Shown here piece by piece: positions 57,446 to 64,000 of a stretch of DNA of 64,000 nt. How positions within the stretch are numbered: the first letter of the stretch is position 1; every line of letters begins with the position of its first letter. The position numbers and the translations under genes were made by a program. Source of the DNA: Palsa-504 sp963753225 (lineage in GTDB: Bacteria > Actinomycetota > Actinomycetes > Streptosporangiales > Streptosporangiaceae); assembly GCA_963753225.1 (NCBI GenBank), contig CAVWBQ010000021.1:1-64000 (forward strand), given 5' to 3'. The notes below the pieces were generated by a model, which saw only the letters and a list, made by a program, of their open reading frames with translations, was not told the DNA's origin and made no database searches.

Positions 57446-59133
57446 CGCGCCGCCTCCGCAGGCCCTGACCCCGGCCCCGACCCCGGCCCCGACCCCGGCC
57501 CGGCCTGGCCGGTGGCGGCGGAGAGGATCTCCTCTTCCGAGGCCTCGGCATGCGCGAGCTCGGTCATCAGCCGCCCTTCCCGCATGACCAGGATCCGGTC
57601 GCTGATCCGCAGCACCTCCGGCAGCTCCGAGGAGATCATCAGCACGCCCACCCCGTCGCGCGCGAGCTGGACGAGCAGGTGATGCACTTCGGCCTTGGTG
57701 GCCACGTCGATGCCCCGGGTGGGCTCGTCCACGATCAGCACCGCGGGCTTGCGGCCCAGCCACTTGGCCAGCACGACCTTCTGCTGGTTGCCGCCGGAGA
57801 GCATGGACACCGGATCCTTGAGCCTGCCGTACTTGATCGCCAGGCGGGACGCCCAGTCGGCGGCCAGCGCGCGCTCGGCCGAGGCCCGGATGAGCCCTCC
57901 CCGCCGCAGCCGCCCGAGCGAGGCCAGCGCCACGTTCTGCTGCACCGACATGTCCATGACCAGTCCCTGCTGGCGCCGGTCCTCGGGCACGAATCCCACC
58001 CCGGCGGCCATCGCCCCGGTCGGCGAGCCACGCCGCAGCCGCTGCCCGCGCACCGTGACCGCGCCCGCGTCGTACCGGTCGATGCCGAAGATCGCGCGGG
58101 CCACCTCGCTGCGTCCGGACCCGACCAGCCCGGCCAGCGCGACGATCTCGCCGGCCCGGACGCTGAAAGAGATGTCGGTGAACACGCCCTCGCGGGTGAG
58201 CCGGTCCACGGTGAGCAGCGGCTCACCCGGTGCGACCTGCTCGCCAGGCGGCCGTTCGGCCAGCTCCCGGCCGACCATGGCCCGGACCAGGTCGCCCGCG
58301 ACCAGGCCCTCGAGCTCCCGGCTGAGCACCTGCCTACCGTCGCGCATCACGGTGACCCGCTGGCACAGCACGAAGACCTCTTCCAGCCGGTGCGAGATGA
58401 ACAGCACGGCGGTGCCCGCGGCGCGCAGCGTCCGCACCACGGCGAAGAGGCGGTCCACCTCGGCCGCCGAGAGTGCGGCCGTCGGCTCGTCCATCACGAT
58501 GACCCGCGCCTCCAGCGAGATGGCCTTGCCGATCTCGACGACCTGCTGGTCCGCGATGGACAGCCCGCGGGCGATCCGCGCCGGGTCGAGCGCGACCCCG
58601 AGCCGGGCGAATATCGCCGCCGCCTCGGTCCGCATCGCCCGCCGGTCGATGCGCCGGCCGGAACCACGCGGCTGGCGGCCGATGAACATGTTCTCCGCCA
58701 CGGTCAGGTCGGGGAACAGGGCCGGCTCCTGGTATATGACCGCGATCCCGGCCGCGAGCGCTGCCGCGGGCCCGTGCAGCGTGATCTCCTGGCCGTCCGC
58801 AAGCAGCGACCCCGCGTCCGGCTGGTACACCCCCGCGAGGATCTTGACCAGCGTGGACTTGCCCGCGCCGTTCTCCCCGACCAGGGCGTGCGCCTCGCCG
58901 GGGTACAGCTCGATCGACCCGTCGATTAGGGCCTGCACGGCGCCGAAGGATTTGGCCGCATGCCGCAGCACCAGGACCGGAGCCTCCCCGCCGCTGCCCG
59001 GGGCGCCGCCGCTGCCCGGGGCGCCGCCCGATGCTCTGTCCACAGCGCCTCGATCCTCCACCGCGTTCGATCCTCCGGCCCGCCGCTGCCCCTTGTTCGC
59101 CCTGCCCTCTTCGCCCTGAATGGAACGTTTCAA
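57442..59133 (-). CDS. rhaT: Rhamnose ABC transporter ATP-binding protein
   Basis: This is a sugar-type ABC ATPase with two nucleotide-binding domains in one chain (up to 563 residues). Domain 1 has Walker A LVGENGAGKSTLVKILAG and Walker B ARVIVMDEPTAALSAAEVDR. Domain 2 has GLVGSGRSEVARAIFGIDRY, signature SMLSGGNQQKVVLAKWLGRK and VLIVDEPTRGIDVATKAEVH. The C-terminus is a Gly-Ser-Pro repeat tail. The longest frame starts at TTG 59133, inside a LacI-type operator, and the first 50 residues are unconserved. GTG codons about 23 and 29 residues further in, each after GGAGG, are more likely starts. It is the first gene of the rhamnose operon and divergent from the repressor. The name follows rhizobial usage; it is unrelated to E. 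coli RhaT. Confidence 0.88.
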   Translation of the reverse strand: MKRSIQGEEGRANKGQRRAGGSNAVEDRGAVDRASGGAPGSGGAPGSGGEAPVLVLRHAAKSFGAVQALIDGSIELYPGEAHALVGENGAGKSTLVKILAGVYQPDAGSLLADGQEITLHGPAAALAAGIAVIYQEPALFPDLTVAENMFIGRQPRGSGRRIDRRAMRTEAAAIFARLGVALDPARIARGLSIADQQVVEIGKAISLEARVIVMDEPTAALSAAEVDRLFAVVRTLRAAGTAVLFISHRLEEVFVLCQRVTVMRDGRQVLSRELEGLVAGDLVRAMVGRELAERPPGEQVAPGEPLLTVDRLTREGVFTDISFSVRAGEIVALAGLVGSGRSEVARAIFGIDRYDAGAVTVRGQRLRRGSPTGAMAAGVGFVPEDRRQQGLVMDMSVQQNVALASLGRLRRGGLIRASAERALAADWASRLAIKYGRLKDPVSMLSGGNQQKVVLAKWLGRKPAVLIVDEPTRGIDVATKAEVHHLLVQLARDGVGVLMISSELPEVLRISDRILVMREGRLMTELAHAEASEEEILSAATGQAGPGSGPGSGPGSGPAEAAR

Positions 59134-59134
59134 T
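59119..59134. promoter_or_regulatory. LacI-family operator at the head of the rhamnose operon
   Basis: TGGAACGTTTCA (59121-59132) is a near-palindrome around a central CG (10 of 12 positions symmetrical), the usual form of LacI-family operators. It lies between the divergent repressor gene and the ABC ATPase gene and covers the distal TTG start. It is the likely binding site of the LacI-type regulator encoded at 59282. Confidence 0.6.
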
Positions 59135-59281
59135 TAGGTTCGTAGTCTGATCGCGACCGGCACGGGTGTCAATGACCTCTCCGCCGCTCGCCGCCGAATC
59201 GTTATCGGTCTACGGCGTCTACGATGGAACGCCGAGGGCGGATTGAGCCAGGATGTGAAGGGTTAGGGGTCCGAGGGGCTG

Positions 59282-60337
59282 ATGGCTGCGGGCATGAAGG
59301 ACGTGGCGAGCCTGGCCGGGGTGGCGGTCGGTACCGTCTCGAACGTGCTGAACCATCCCGACCTGGTGCGGCCGCTCACCCGGGCTCGCGTCGAGGCCGC
59401 GATGGAGCAGCTCGGCTTCATCCCGAACGGATCCGCCCGCCAGCTACGGGCCGGCCGCAGCCGCTGCCTCGGGCTGGTCGTGCTCGACGTGACCAACCCG
59501 TTCTTCACCGAGGTCGCGCGCGGCGTCGAAGACTATGCCCAGGCCGAGGGCTACGCCGTGATCTTGTGCAACTCCGACGAGGCGGACGACAAGGAGCGCA
59601 GGTACCTGCGCGTGCTCGAGGAGCAGCGGGTGCGCGGCATCCTCATCACCCCGGTCCACGGCCGGGCGCCCGAGCTGCGGCGCATCCGCGAGCGGGGCAC
59701 TCCCGTGGTGCTGCTCGACCGGCCGGGCTCGGCCGGGCAGTGCTCGGTCGCCGTCGACGACCGCCGTGGCGGTGAGATCGCGGTCAGCCACCTGCTCGGG
59801 CTCGGGCACCGCCGCATAGCCCTGGTCAACGGACCGGTCGCGATCCGGCAGTGCGCCGACCGGCGCCGCGGCGCCCTCCGGGCGGTGGAGCGGGCCGGGC
59901 TGGATCCCGCCGCCGTTCTCTCCGAGGTCACCGTGCCCGCCATGAACGCGCGGGCCGGGGCGGCCGCGGCCGATGAGCTGCTCGCCCGCGGGCCGAGGCC
60001 GACCGCGGTGTTCTGCACTAACGACATGCTCGCCCTGGGGCTGCTGCGGCGGCTGGGCCAGGAGGGGGTGGCGGTGCCCGGGGACCTCGCCGTGGTCGGC
60101 TACGACGACATCGAGTTCGCCGCCGACGCCGCGGTCCCGCTCACCTCGGTGCGCCAGCCCAAGTACCAGCTCGGCCGGGCCGCGGCCGAACTCCTGCTCG
60201 ACGAGGCCGACCGGCCCGACCAGCACGAGCACCGCCGCTTCGTGTTCAAGCCCGAACTGGTCGCGCGGGCCAGCAGCGGCGCGGCCGCCAGTTCTGGGAC
60301 CACCGAGGGTGACGTCCTCTCACCTGTCCCGGCCTGA
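59282..60337 (+). CDS. LacI-family transcriptional repressor of the rhamnose operon
   Basis: This is a 351-residue regulator. The N-terminal helix-turn-helix is KDVASLAGVAVGTVSNVLNH (residues 6-25), with hinge helix SARQLRAGRSRCLGLVVLDV. The sugar-sensing domain shows NPFFTEVARGVEDYAQAEGY, PVVLLDRPGSAGQCSVAVDD, GHRRIALVNGPVAIRQCADR, PTAVFCTNDMLALGLLRRLG and VVGYDDIEFAADAAVPLTSV. The start at ATG 59282 gives the normal N-terminus. It is divergent from the rhamnose operon with a CG-centred operator between them. It therefore most likely represses the operon and its own gene until an L-rhamnose-derived inducer binds; the inducer is not known. Confidence 0.9.
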   Translation: MAAGMKDVASLAGVAVGTVSNVLNHPDLVRPLTRARVEAAMEQLGFIPNGSARQLRAGRSRCLGLVVLDVTNPFFTEVARGVEDYAQAEGYAVILCNSDEADDKERRYLRVLEEQRVRGILITPVHGRAPELRRIRERGTPVVLLDRPGSAGQCSVAVDDRRGGEIAVSHLLGLGHRRIALVNGPVAIRQCADRRRGALRAVERAGLDPAAVLSEVTVPAMNARAGAAAADELLARGPRPTAVFCTNDMLALGLLRRLGQEGVAVPGDLAVVGYDDIEFAADAAVPLTSVRQPKYQLGRAAAELLLDEADRPDQHEHRRFVFKPELVARASSGAAASSGTTEGDVLSPVPA

Positions 60338-60398
60338 CCAGCCGCGTCCGGGGAACACGCTGGTTGAACATCTCTCCCATGCCGATCAACAATAGAAC

Positions 60399-62426
60399 GT
60401 GTCTGTGCGGCGGCAAAGCGGGCAATCGGTCATCTGGTGTCGTAAAGCAGACAAAATCCGGAAGTTCCCCACGCCATTCCAGGCGGCCGCCGTCGCACTC
60501 GCGGCCGCGATGGTGCTCCCCGCCGCACCGCCAGCACCGTCATCCACGTCGGCGACCCGGCCGTCCCGCCAGGCCGGGGTTCCGGCCCCCGGCCAAACCC
60601 CCGGCCAGGCCCCCGGCGCCGTGCACGCGGTCAGCGCGGCGGCCCTGCGGGCCGCCGCCGCGTTCTGGACCCCGGCCCGGATGGCGGCCGCCACCGCGCT
60701 CCAAGGCCGCGGCCAGGCCGCGGGCCGGGGGACCTCGGGCCAGGGGACCCCGGTCAAGACGCCCAAGATCGGCCCGCCGCCCGGCACGCCCACGGCCTCG
60801 GCGTTCCGCGGCGTGCCGACGGTCGGGGCGCTGTTCTACACCACCGGTTCCGGCGCCCACTTCTGCACCGCCAGTGTCGTGGACAGCGCGCACCAGGACC
60901 TCATCGTGACCGCGGCGCACTGCGTCTACGGCAGCGGCTACGCGACCAACATCGAGTTCGTGCCCGGCTATCACGACGGCCGCAGGCGCTACGGCACCTG
61001 GCTGGTCCGGGCCGTCGTGGTGGCCAGGGCCTGGCGGCAGCGGCACGACCCCGATCTCGACTTCGCCTTCCTCGCCGTGGTGGACCCGGCGCATCCGGCG
61101 CGGCGGATCCAGCGCGTGACCGGCGGCCTGTGGCTCGGCATCGGGCGCGGATACGCCCACTGGATGAGGCTGATCGGCTACAACGACGCCATCGACGACC
61201 CGGTGAAGTGCGAGAGCCGCAGCCACCAGTTCCGGGTCGGCCAGATGGTCTTCTTCTGCCGCGGCTTCCGCAGCGGGACCAGCGGCGGCCCCTGGGTTCT
61301 CGGTTTCACCAGCCGGGGCACCGGCACGCTGTTCGGCGTTATCGGCGGCTACCAGGAGGGCGGGCGCTACGACTGGGCTTCGTACAGCCCGGTTTTCGGC
61401 GCCACCGCGCTCGCGCTGTACCGGCAGGCCGAGACGACGGCCGCGCTGCAGTTACGGCGCCTACCTGCGCCGCGCCCGCAGGACCACGGTGACCATCGGC
61501 AGCGTGAACTCGCCGTGCGCGGTCTCCGGCTGGCTGCGCAGGAAACCGCCGACCCGGGTGAGCAGCCGGGCCCGTTCGGCCTCATCCATCACCAGGAGAT
61601 GGGAGTGCGTGCCGATGGTGGCCAGCAGGGAATCGGCGGTACGGGCCTGGCCGTGCCCGAACTCGCCCACCTCAGCCGCGGCGAACAAGTCCGAGCCCGC
61701 CGAGAACAGCCGCTCCTGCCGGGACTGGCCCGCACCGTCGCGCCACTTGGTCAGCGTGATGCTGGACTTGCGCTTGCTGATCTCGGCCAGCCGGGCGACC
61801 CAGCCGACCCGATCGTCGTCCACGTTCCACAGCCCGGCGAGCACCCCGCCCGGCCGGAGCACCCGGGCGATCTCGGGCAGCGCGCGGTCCATGTCGAACC
61901 AGTGCATGGCCTGCGCGGCCAGCACGGCGTCCAGGCTGGCATCGGGCAGCGGGATCTCTTCCGCGCTCCCCGGCACCGAACGCACCGCGGGCATCGCCCG
62001 CTGCAGCTCGGCCAGCATCTGCGGGTCGGGCTCCACCGCGCTCACCTTGGCGCCCAGGCCGGCCAGCGTCGCGGTCAGCTTGCCGGTGCCGGCGCCGATG
62101 TCCGCGACCCGGACCGGCTGACGGTCCCCGACCGGCTCGAGCGCCCACCGGACCGCGGCCTCGGCGTAGCCGGGGCGGTGCTCGGCGTAGGCGGCCGCGG
62201 CCGCTCCGAACGACGAACCGTGCAGCAGCCTGTCGGCCGCCTCGGCCTCGCTCTCCGATCGGTTCTGGCTGCCCGGGGCGGTCTGCTCGCTCACCCAAGC
62301 GAGCTTATTCGGCCGGGCGCCGGGCGTCGTAGGCGGCCCGGGCGGCGTCGATCTCGTTCAGGTGGCTGTCCGCCCAGGCGACCAGCTGGCCGATGGTGTC
62401 GAGCAGGGTGCGCCCCATGGGGGTGA
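60399..62426 (+). CDS. Secreted trypsin-like serine protease; frame runs on past the domain
   Basis: The protein starts at GTG 60399 (a second GTG is at 60405). A positively charged n-region (CRKADKIRKFPTPFQ) and hydrophobic core (AAAVALAAAMVLPAAPP) indicate export. After a Pro/Ala-rich pro-region the chymotrypsin-fold domain runs from about residue 130 to 345. The catalytic His is in LIVTAAHCVYGSGY, Asp in RHDPDLDFAFLAV and Ser in FRSGTSGGPWVLGF. The domain ends at GATALALYRQAETT (61440). The frame then continues for 320 residues of low-complexity sequence antisense to the methyltransferase gene, stopping only at 62426. The true C-terminus is probably near 61460, with a base error or a lost stop. 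Substrate unknown. Confidence 0.7.
   Translation: MSVRRQSGQSVIWCRKADKIRKFPTPFQAAAVALAAAMVLPAAPPAPSSTSATRPSRQAGVPAPGQTPGQAPGAVHAVSAAALRAAAAFWTPARMAAATALQGRGQAAGRGTSGQGTPVKTPKIGPPPGTPTASAFRGVPTVGALFYTTGSGAHFCTASVVDSAHQDLIVTAAHCVYGSGYATNIEFVPGYHDGRRRYGTWLVRAVVVARAWRQRHDPDLDFAFLAVVDPAHPARRIQRVTGGLWLGIGRGYAHWMRLIGYNDAIDDPVKCESRSHQFRVGQMVFFCRGFRSGTSGGPWVLGFTSRGTGTLFGVIGGYQEGGRYDWASYSPVFGATALALYRQAETTAALQLRRLPAPRPQDHGDHRQRELAVRGLRLAAQETADPGEQPGPFGLIHHQEMGVRADGGQQGIGGTGLAVPELAHLSRGEQVRARREQPLLPGLARTVAPLGQRDAGLALADLGQPGDPADPIVVHVPQPGEHPARPEHPGDLGQRAVHVEPVHGLRGQHGVQAGIGQRDLFRAPRHRTHRGHRPLQLGQHLRVGLHRAHLGAQAGQRRGQLAGAGADVRDPDRLTVPDRLERPPDRGLGVAGAVLGVGGRGRSERRTVQQPVGRLGLALRSVLAARGGLLAHPSELIRPGAGRRRRPGRRRSRSGGCPPRRPAGRWCRAGCAPWG
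61461..62294 (-). CDS. Class I SAM-dependent methyltransferase
   Basis: This is a 277-residue soluble protein. The Rossmann-fold methyltransferase core is clear: motif I VRVADIGAGTGKLTATLAGL (near residues 61-80), motif II acidic residue in KVSAVEPDPQMLAEL, motif III SVPGSAEEIPLPDASLDAV, motif IV LAAQAMHWFDMDRALPEI and RVLRPGGVLAGLWNVDD. The MHWFD segment is typical of the UbiE/Methyltransf_11-type family acting on small molecules. The first 35 residues are polar and probably disordered. It follows the HxlR-type regulator by 10 bp in the same direction, so the two form an operon. The substrate cannot be told. Confidence 0.88.
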   Translation of the reverse strand: MSEQTAPGSQNRSESEAEAADRLLHGSSFGAAAAAYAEHRPGYAEAAVRWALEPVGDRQPVRVADIGAGTGKLTATLAGLGAKVSAVEPDPQMLAELQRAMPAVRSVPGSAEEIPLPDASLDAVLAAQAMHWFDMDRALPEIARVLRPGGVLAGLWNVDDDRVGWVARLAEISKRKSSITLTKWRDGAGQSRQERLFSAGSDLFAAAEVGEFGHGQARTADSLLATIGTHSHLLVMDEAERARLLTRVGGFLRSQPETAHGEFTLPMVTVVLRARRR

Positions 62427-62742
62427 GCGCGTATTCGACCCGCGGCGGGATGACCGGGTGGATGGTCCTGGTCACGATGCCGTCCCGCTCCAGCCCGCGC
62501 AGCGTCACGGTGAGCATCCTGGCGGTGATGCCGTCGACGCCGCGGTGCAGCTCGGTGAACCGCATCGTGCCCCGCCCCAGCAGGTCGATCACGTACATCG
62601 ACCACTTGTCGCCGACGCGCTGGAGTACCGCCCGCGCGCGGCAGCTCGCTGGCTCGCCGGTCGGCCCCGGTTCGCCGTCCCCCGCCGGATCGCATGCCGC
62701 CACAGGCGGCTCGCGCTCCGGGTCGGCTGGCCCGGCTTCCAC
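62305..62742 (-). CDS. HxlR-family transcriptional regulator
   Basis: This is a 145-residue winged helix-turn-helix protein of the HxlR (MarR-like) group. The start is GTG 62742. After a disordered Pro-rich start of about 35 residues comes RAVLQRVGDKWSMYVIDLLG, the family hallmark, then GTMRFTELHRGVDGITARML, VTLRGLERDGIVTRTIHPVI and PPRVEYALTPMGRTLLDTIG. HxlR regulators dimerise and often sense aldehydes or redox stress; a Cys lies at the start of the domain (SCRARAVL). It is divergent from the YceI gene and precedes the methyltransferase gene, so it probably controls both through the intergenic region. Confidence 0.9.
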   Translation of the reverse strand: MEAGPADPEREPPVAACDPAGDGEPGPTGEPASCRARAVLQRVGDKWSMYVIDLLGRGTMRFTELHRGVDGITARMLTVTLRGLERDGIVTRTIHPVIPPRVEYALTPMGRTLLDTIGQLVAWADSHLNEIDAARAAYDARRPAE

Positions 62743-62800
62743 GACATTCCCTCCCTGGTATCACACCAGGTTACCGCTCTGAGCTGGGATTCCCTAGTGC

Positions 62801-62840
62801 TTGACGCTTCAAACAATATACACTTACTATAAGGAAGTAA
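62801..62840 (+). promoter_or_regulatory. Promoter of the YceI gene with overlapping inverted repeat
   Basis: TTGACG (62801-62806) and TACTAT (62825-62830), 18 bp apart, form a sigma-70-type promoter pointing to the YceI gene. TTACT (62824-62828) and AGTAA (62836-62840) form an inverted repeat over the -10 element, a plausible site for the divergent HxlR-type regulator. The segment is strikingly AT-rich for this genome. Confidence 0.55.
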
Positions 62841-62891
62841 CACACGCGAGTAAAGTCGCGTACAACTAAGAACCTTCTACCTGGAGGAAAT

Positions 62892-63455
62892 ATGGCCGAG
62901 ACAGTCGTGGAGATTCCCGGCTACGTCGCCGGGACGTGGACGATAGACCCCGTGCACTCCGAGGTGTCCTTCGTCGTCAGGCACATGATGGTGAGCAAGG
63001 TCCGCGGCCGCTTCGACAAGTTCGAAGGGACCATCGTCACCGCGCCGGACCCGCTGCAGTCCAGCGTCACCGCCACCGTCGAGCTGAGCTCGGTGAACAC
63101 CGGCGAGCCCAACCGGGACAACCACATCCGCAGCGCCGACTTCTTCGAGGTCGAGTCGCACCCCCATCTGACGTTCCGCTCCACCGGAGTGCGTCCCGAC
63201 GGCGACGACTTCCTCCTCGACGGCGATCTCACTATCCGCGGCACCACCAAGCCCGTCACGCTCAAGCTCGAGGTGAACGGCTTCGGTCCGGACCCCTTCG
63301 GCGGGACCCGGGCGGGCTTCTCGGCCAGCGGCGAGATCAACCGGCACGACTTCGGTGTCAGCTACAACGGCCCGATCCCCGGTGGCGGCGTCGCCGTCAG
63401 CGAGAAGGTCTCGATCACCATCGAGGCCGAAGGCGTCCTCAACAAGCCCGAGTAA
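62892..63455 (+). CDS. YceI-family protein
   Basis: This is a 187-residue protein with the YceI lipocalin-like beta-barrel: GTWTIDPVHSEVSFVVRHMM, SKVRGRFDKFEGTIVTAPD, HIRSADFFEVESHPHLTFRS, LDGDLTIRGTTKPVTLKLEV and AGFSASGEINRHDFGVSYNG. Members bind isoprenoid or other lipid-like ligands. There is no signal peptide, so it is cytoplasmic. The ATG at 62892 follows GGAGGA at ideal spacing. It has a good upstream promoter and a strong intrinsic terminator downstream, so it is a single-gene unit. The neighbouring HxlR regulator is a frequent partner of YceI genes. Confidence 0.93.
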   Translation: MAETVVEIPGYVAGTWTIDPVHSEVSFVVRHMMVSKVRGRFDKFEGTIVTAPDPLQSSVTATVELSSVNTGEPNRDNHIRSADFFEVESHPHLTFRSTGVRPDGDDFLLDGDLTIRGTTKPVTLKLEVNGFGPDPFGGTRAGFSASGEINRHDFGVSYNGPIPGGGVAVSEKVSITIEAEGVLNKPE

Positions 63456-63468
63456 GGCAAGGCCCAGC

Positions 63469-63508
63469 GCGGGCCGGGGACCGTTGGCCGGCCCCGGCCC
63501 GCGTTTTT
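63469..63508 (+). terminator. Intrinsic terminator of the YceI gene
   Basis: Perfect 11-bp arms GCGGGCCGGGG (63469-63479) and CCCCGGCCCGC (63492-63502) are followed by GTTTTT. They lie 14 bp after the YceI stop. This is a textbook rho-independent terminator. Confidence 0.85.
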
Positions 63509-63542
63509 CATGGGGCCGAACGGCCTGGGTATCCGCCCCGGC

Positions 63543-63821
63543 TCAGCCGCCGGTGCCGTGCTTGACCAGGTAGTCGAGGTAGAGCGGGCGCAGCGCCTCG
63601 GCCACGTCGCCTTCCCCTGAGTCGATCGCGTCGTCGAGCAGCACGGAGAGATGGGTGACGTCCCGCCCGGCCTCGTCCGCATGCCCCTCGGAGGCTTCGG
63701 CCGCCGGGATGGCGCGCAGCAGCTGCCAGAGAAACTCCACGTCGACGTGGTGCAGCGCCCGGCGTACGGCGAGGTCATGCAGTTCACGCGAGGAAAGCGC
63801 GTCCAGTTCGTCACGGGTCAC
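63543..63821 (-). CDS. Small conserved hypothetical protein
   Basis: This is a 92-residue protein reading MTRDELDALSSRELHDLAVR, ALHHVDVEFLWQLLRAIPAA and DVAEALRPLYLDYLVKHGTG. It is acidic and mainly helical with no membrane segment. I believe similar small proteins are common in actinobacteria but no function is known to me. It starts at ATG 63821, and its upstream region consists of 16-bp tandem repeats. It converges on the YceI gene and may share the bidirectional hairpin at 63469-63508. Confidence 0.7.
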   Translation of the reverse strand: MTRDELDALSSRELHDLAVRRALHHVDVEFLWQLLRAIPAAEASEGHADEAGRDVTHLSVLLDDAIDSGEGDVAEALRPLYLDYLVKHGTGG

Positions 63822-63834
63822 CCGTGGACTCTAT

Positions 63835-63941
63835 CGCCTGCCCCCCGCATCGCCTGCCCCCCGCATCGCCTGCCCCCCGCATCGCCTGCCCCCCGCATCG
63901 CCTGCCCCCCGCATCGCCTGCTCCCGCATCGCCTGCTCCCG
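63835..63941. repeat. 16-bp tandem repeat array
   Basis: Five exact copies of CGCCTGCCCCCCGCAT run from 63835 to 63914, followed by a 15-bp variant and a partial copy. The array begins 14 bp upstream of the start codon of the small minus-strand gene and could affect its expression if copy number varies. The C6 runs make it prone to slippage. Confidence 0.9.
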
Positions 63942-64000
63942 GACGGCCGGCACCCCTGCGCTGCCCGATTATCCGTTTAGTTCACTAGCGTGCGAGATTG

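Noticed and set aside
63835..63941. Tandem repeat as a CRISPR or origin iteron array
   Set aside because: Units are directly adjacent without spacers and no replication initiator gene is nearby.

Overview
The window is high-GC DNA from an actinomycete-type bacterium (Actinomycetota). The evidence is GC-rich codon use throughout, many GTG/TTG starts with ATGA/GTGA gene overlaps, actinobacterial regulator types (LacI, HxlR, LuxR with an NTPase, small ECF-like sigma) and actinobacterial IS types. Genus cannot be told from the sequence. There are no rRNA or tRNA genes and no CRISPR array that I can see.

The left part (about 0.7-34.9 kb) is an accessory region rich in immunity-type genes and broken by mobile DNA. 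In order it holds a foreign-looking type I restriction-modification locus (hsdR, hsdS, an AAA/ABC-type ATPase, hsdM); a Schlafen/AlbA_2-type gene next to a STAND-type NTPase; a NucS-like nuclease; a protein with a hydrophobic membrane segment beside a TIR-domain gene; an IS3-family and an IS1634-family element; a TolB-like fragment and a secreted protein; a LuxR-type NTPase regulator divergent from a sigma factor; a beta-helix membrane protein; and a two-gene NLR-type system. The NLR system pairs a 160-aa helical effector with an nSTAND-like NTPase carrying 14 near-identical WD40 repeats. Both proteins carry a RHIM/amyloid-like G-V-Q-[I/V]-G motif and their genes overlap as TGATG. Most genes in this part are split by frameshifts, often at G/C runs, so many are listed as disrupted although protein similarity continues across the breaks.

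The middle (34.9-47.4 kb) is a recombinase-only mobile structure. Two diverged RIT-like units (tyrosine recombinase pairs, each followed by a third recombinase gene cut at the same codon) face each other in inverted orientation. Between them sits a Tn554-like pair of large tyrosine recombinases, and a second such pair is inserted into the zinc-motif codons of the first, displacing its C-terminal tail about 3.8 kb downstream. Ends of the nested elements share a C-Y-G-A-A-C-T core. The outer ends have paired inverted motifs and interrupt an IS66-type transposase gene on one side and a conserved gene on the other. A MITE-like element and an IS982-family element with the same ends follow at 48-49.3 kb.

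The right part (49.4-64 kb) looks like stable chromosome with almost no frameshifts. It has one long L-rhamnose operon on the minus strand: sugar ABC ATPase, two permeases, lipoprotein binding protein, rhamnose isomerase, bifunctional rhamnulose-phosphate aldolase/dehydrogenase and rhamnulokinase. A divergent LacI-family repressor and a LacI-type operator lie at its head. It ends with a secreted serine protease, a SAM methyltransferase, an HxlR regulator divergent from a YceI-family protein, and a small conserved gene with 16-bp tandem repeats upstream.
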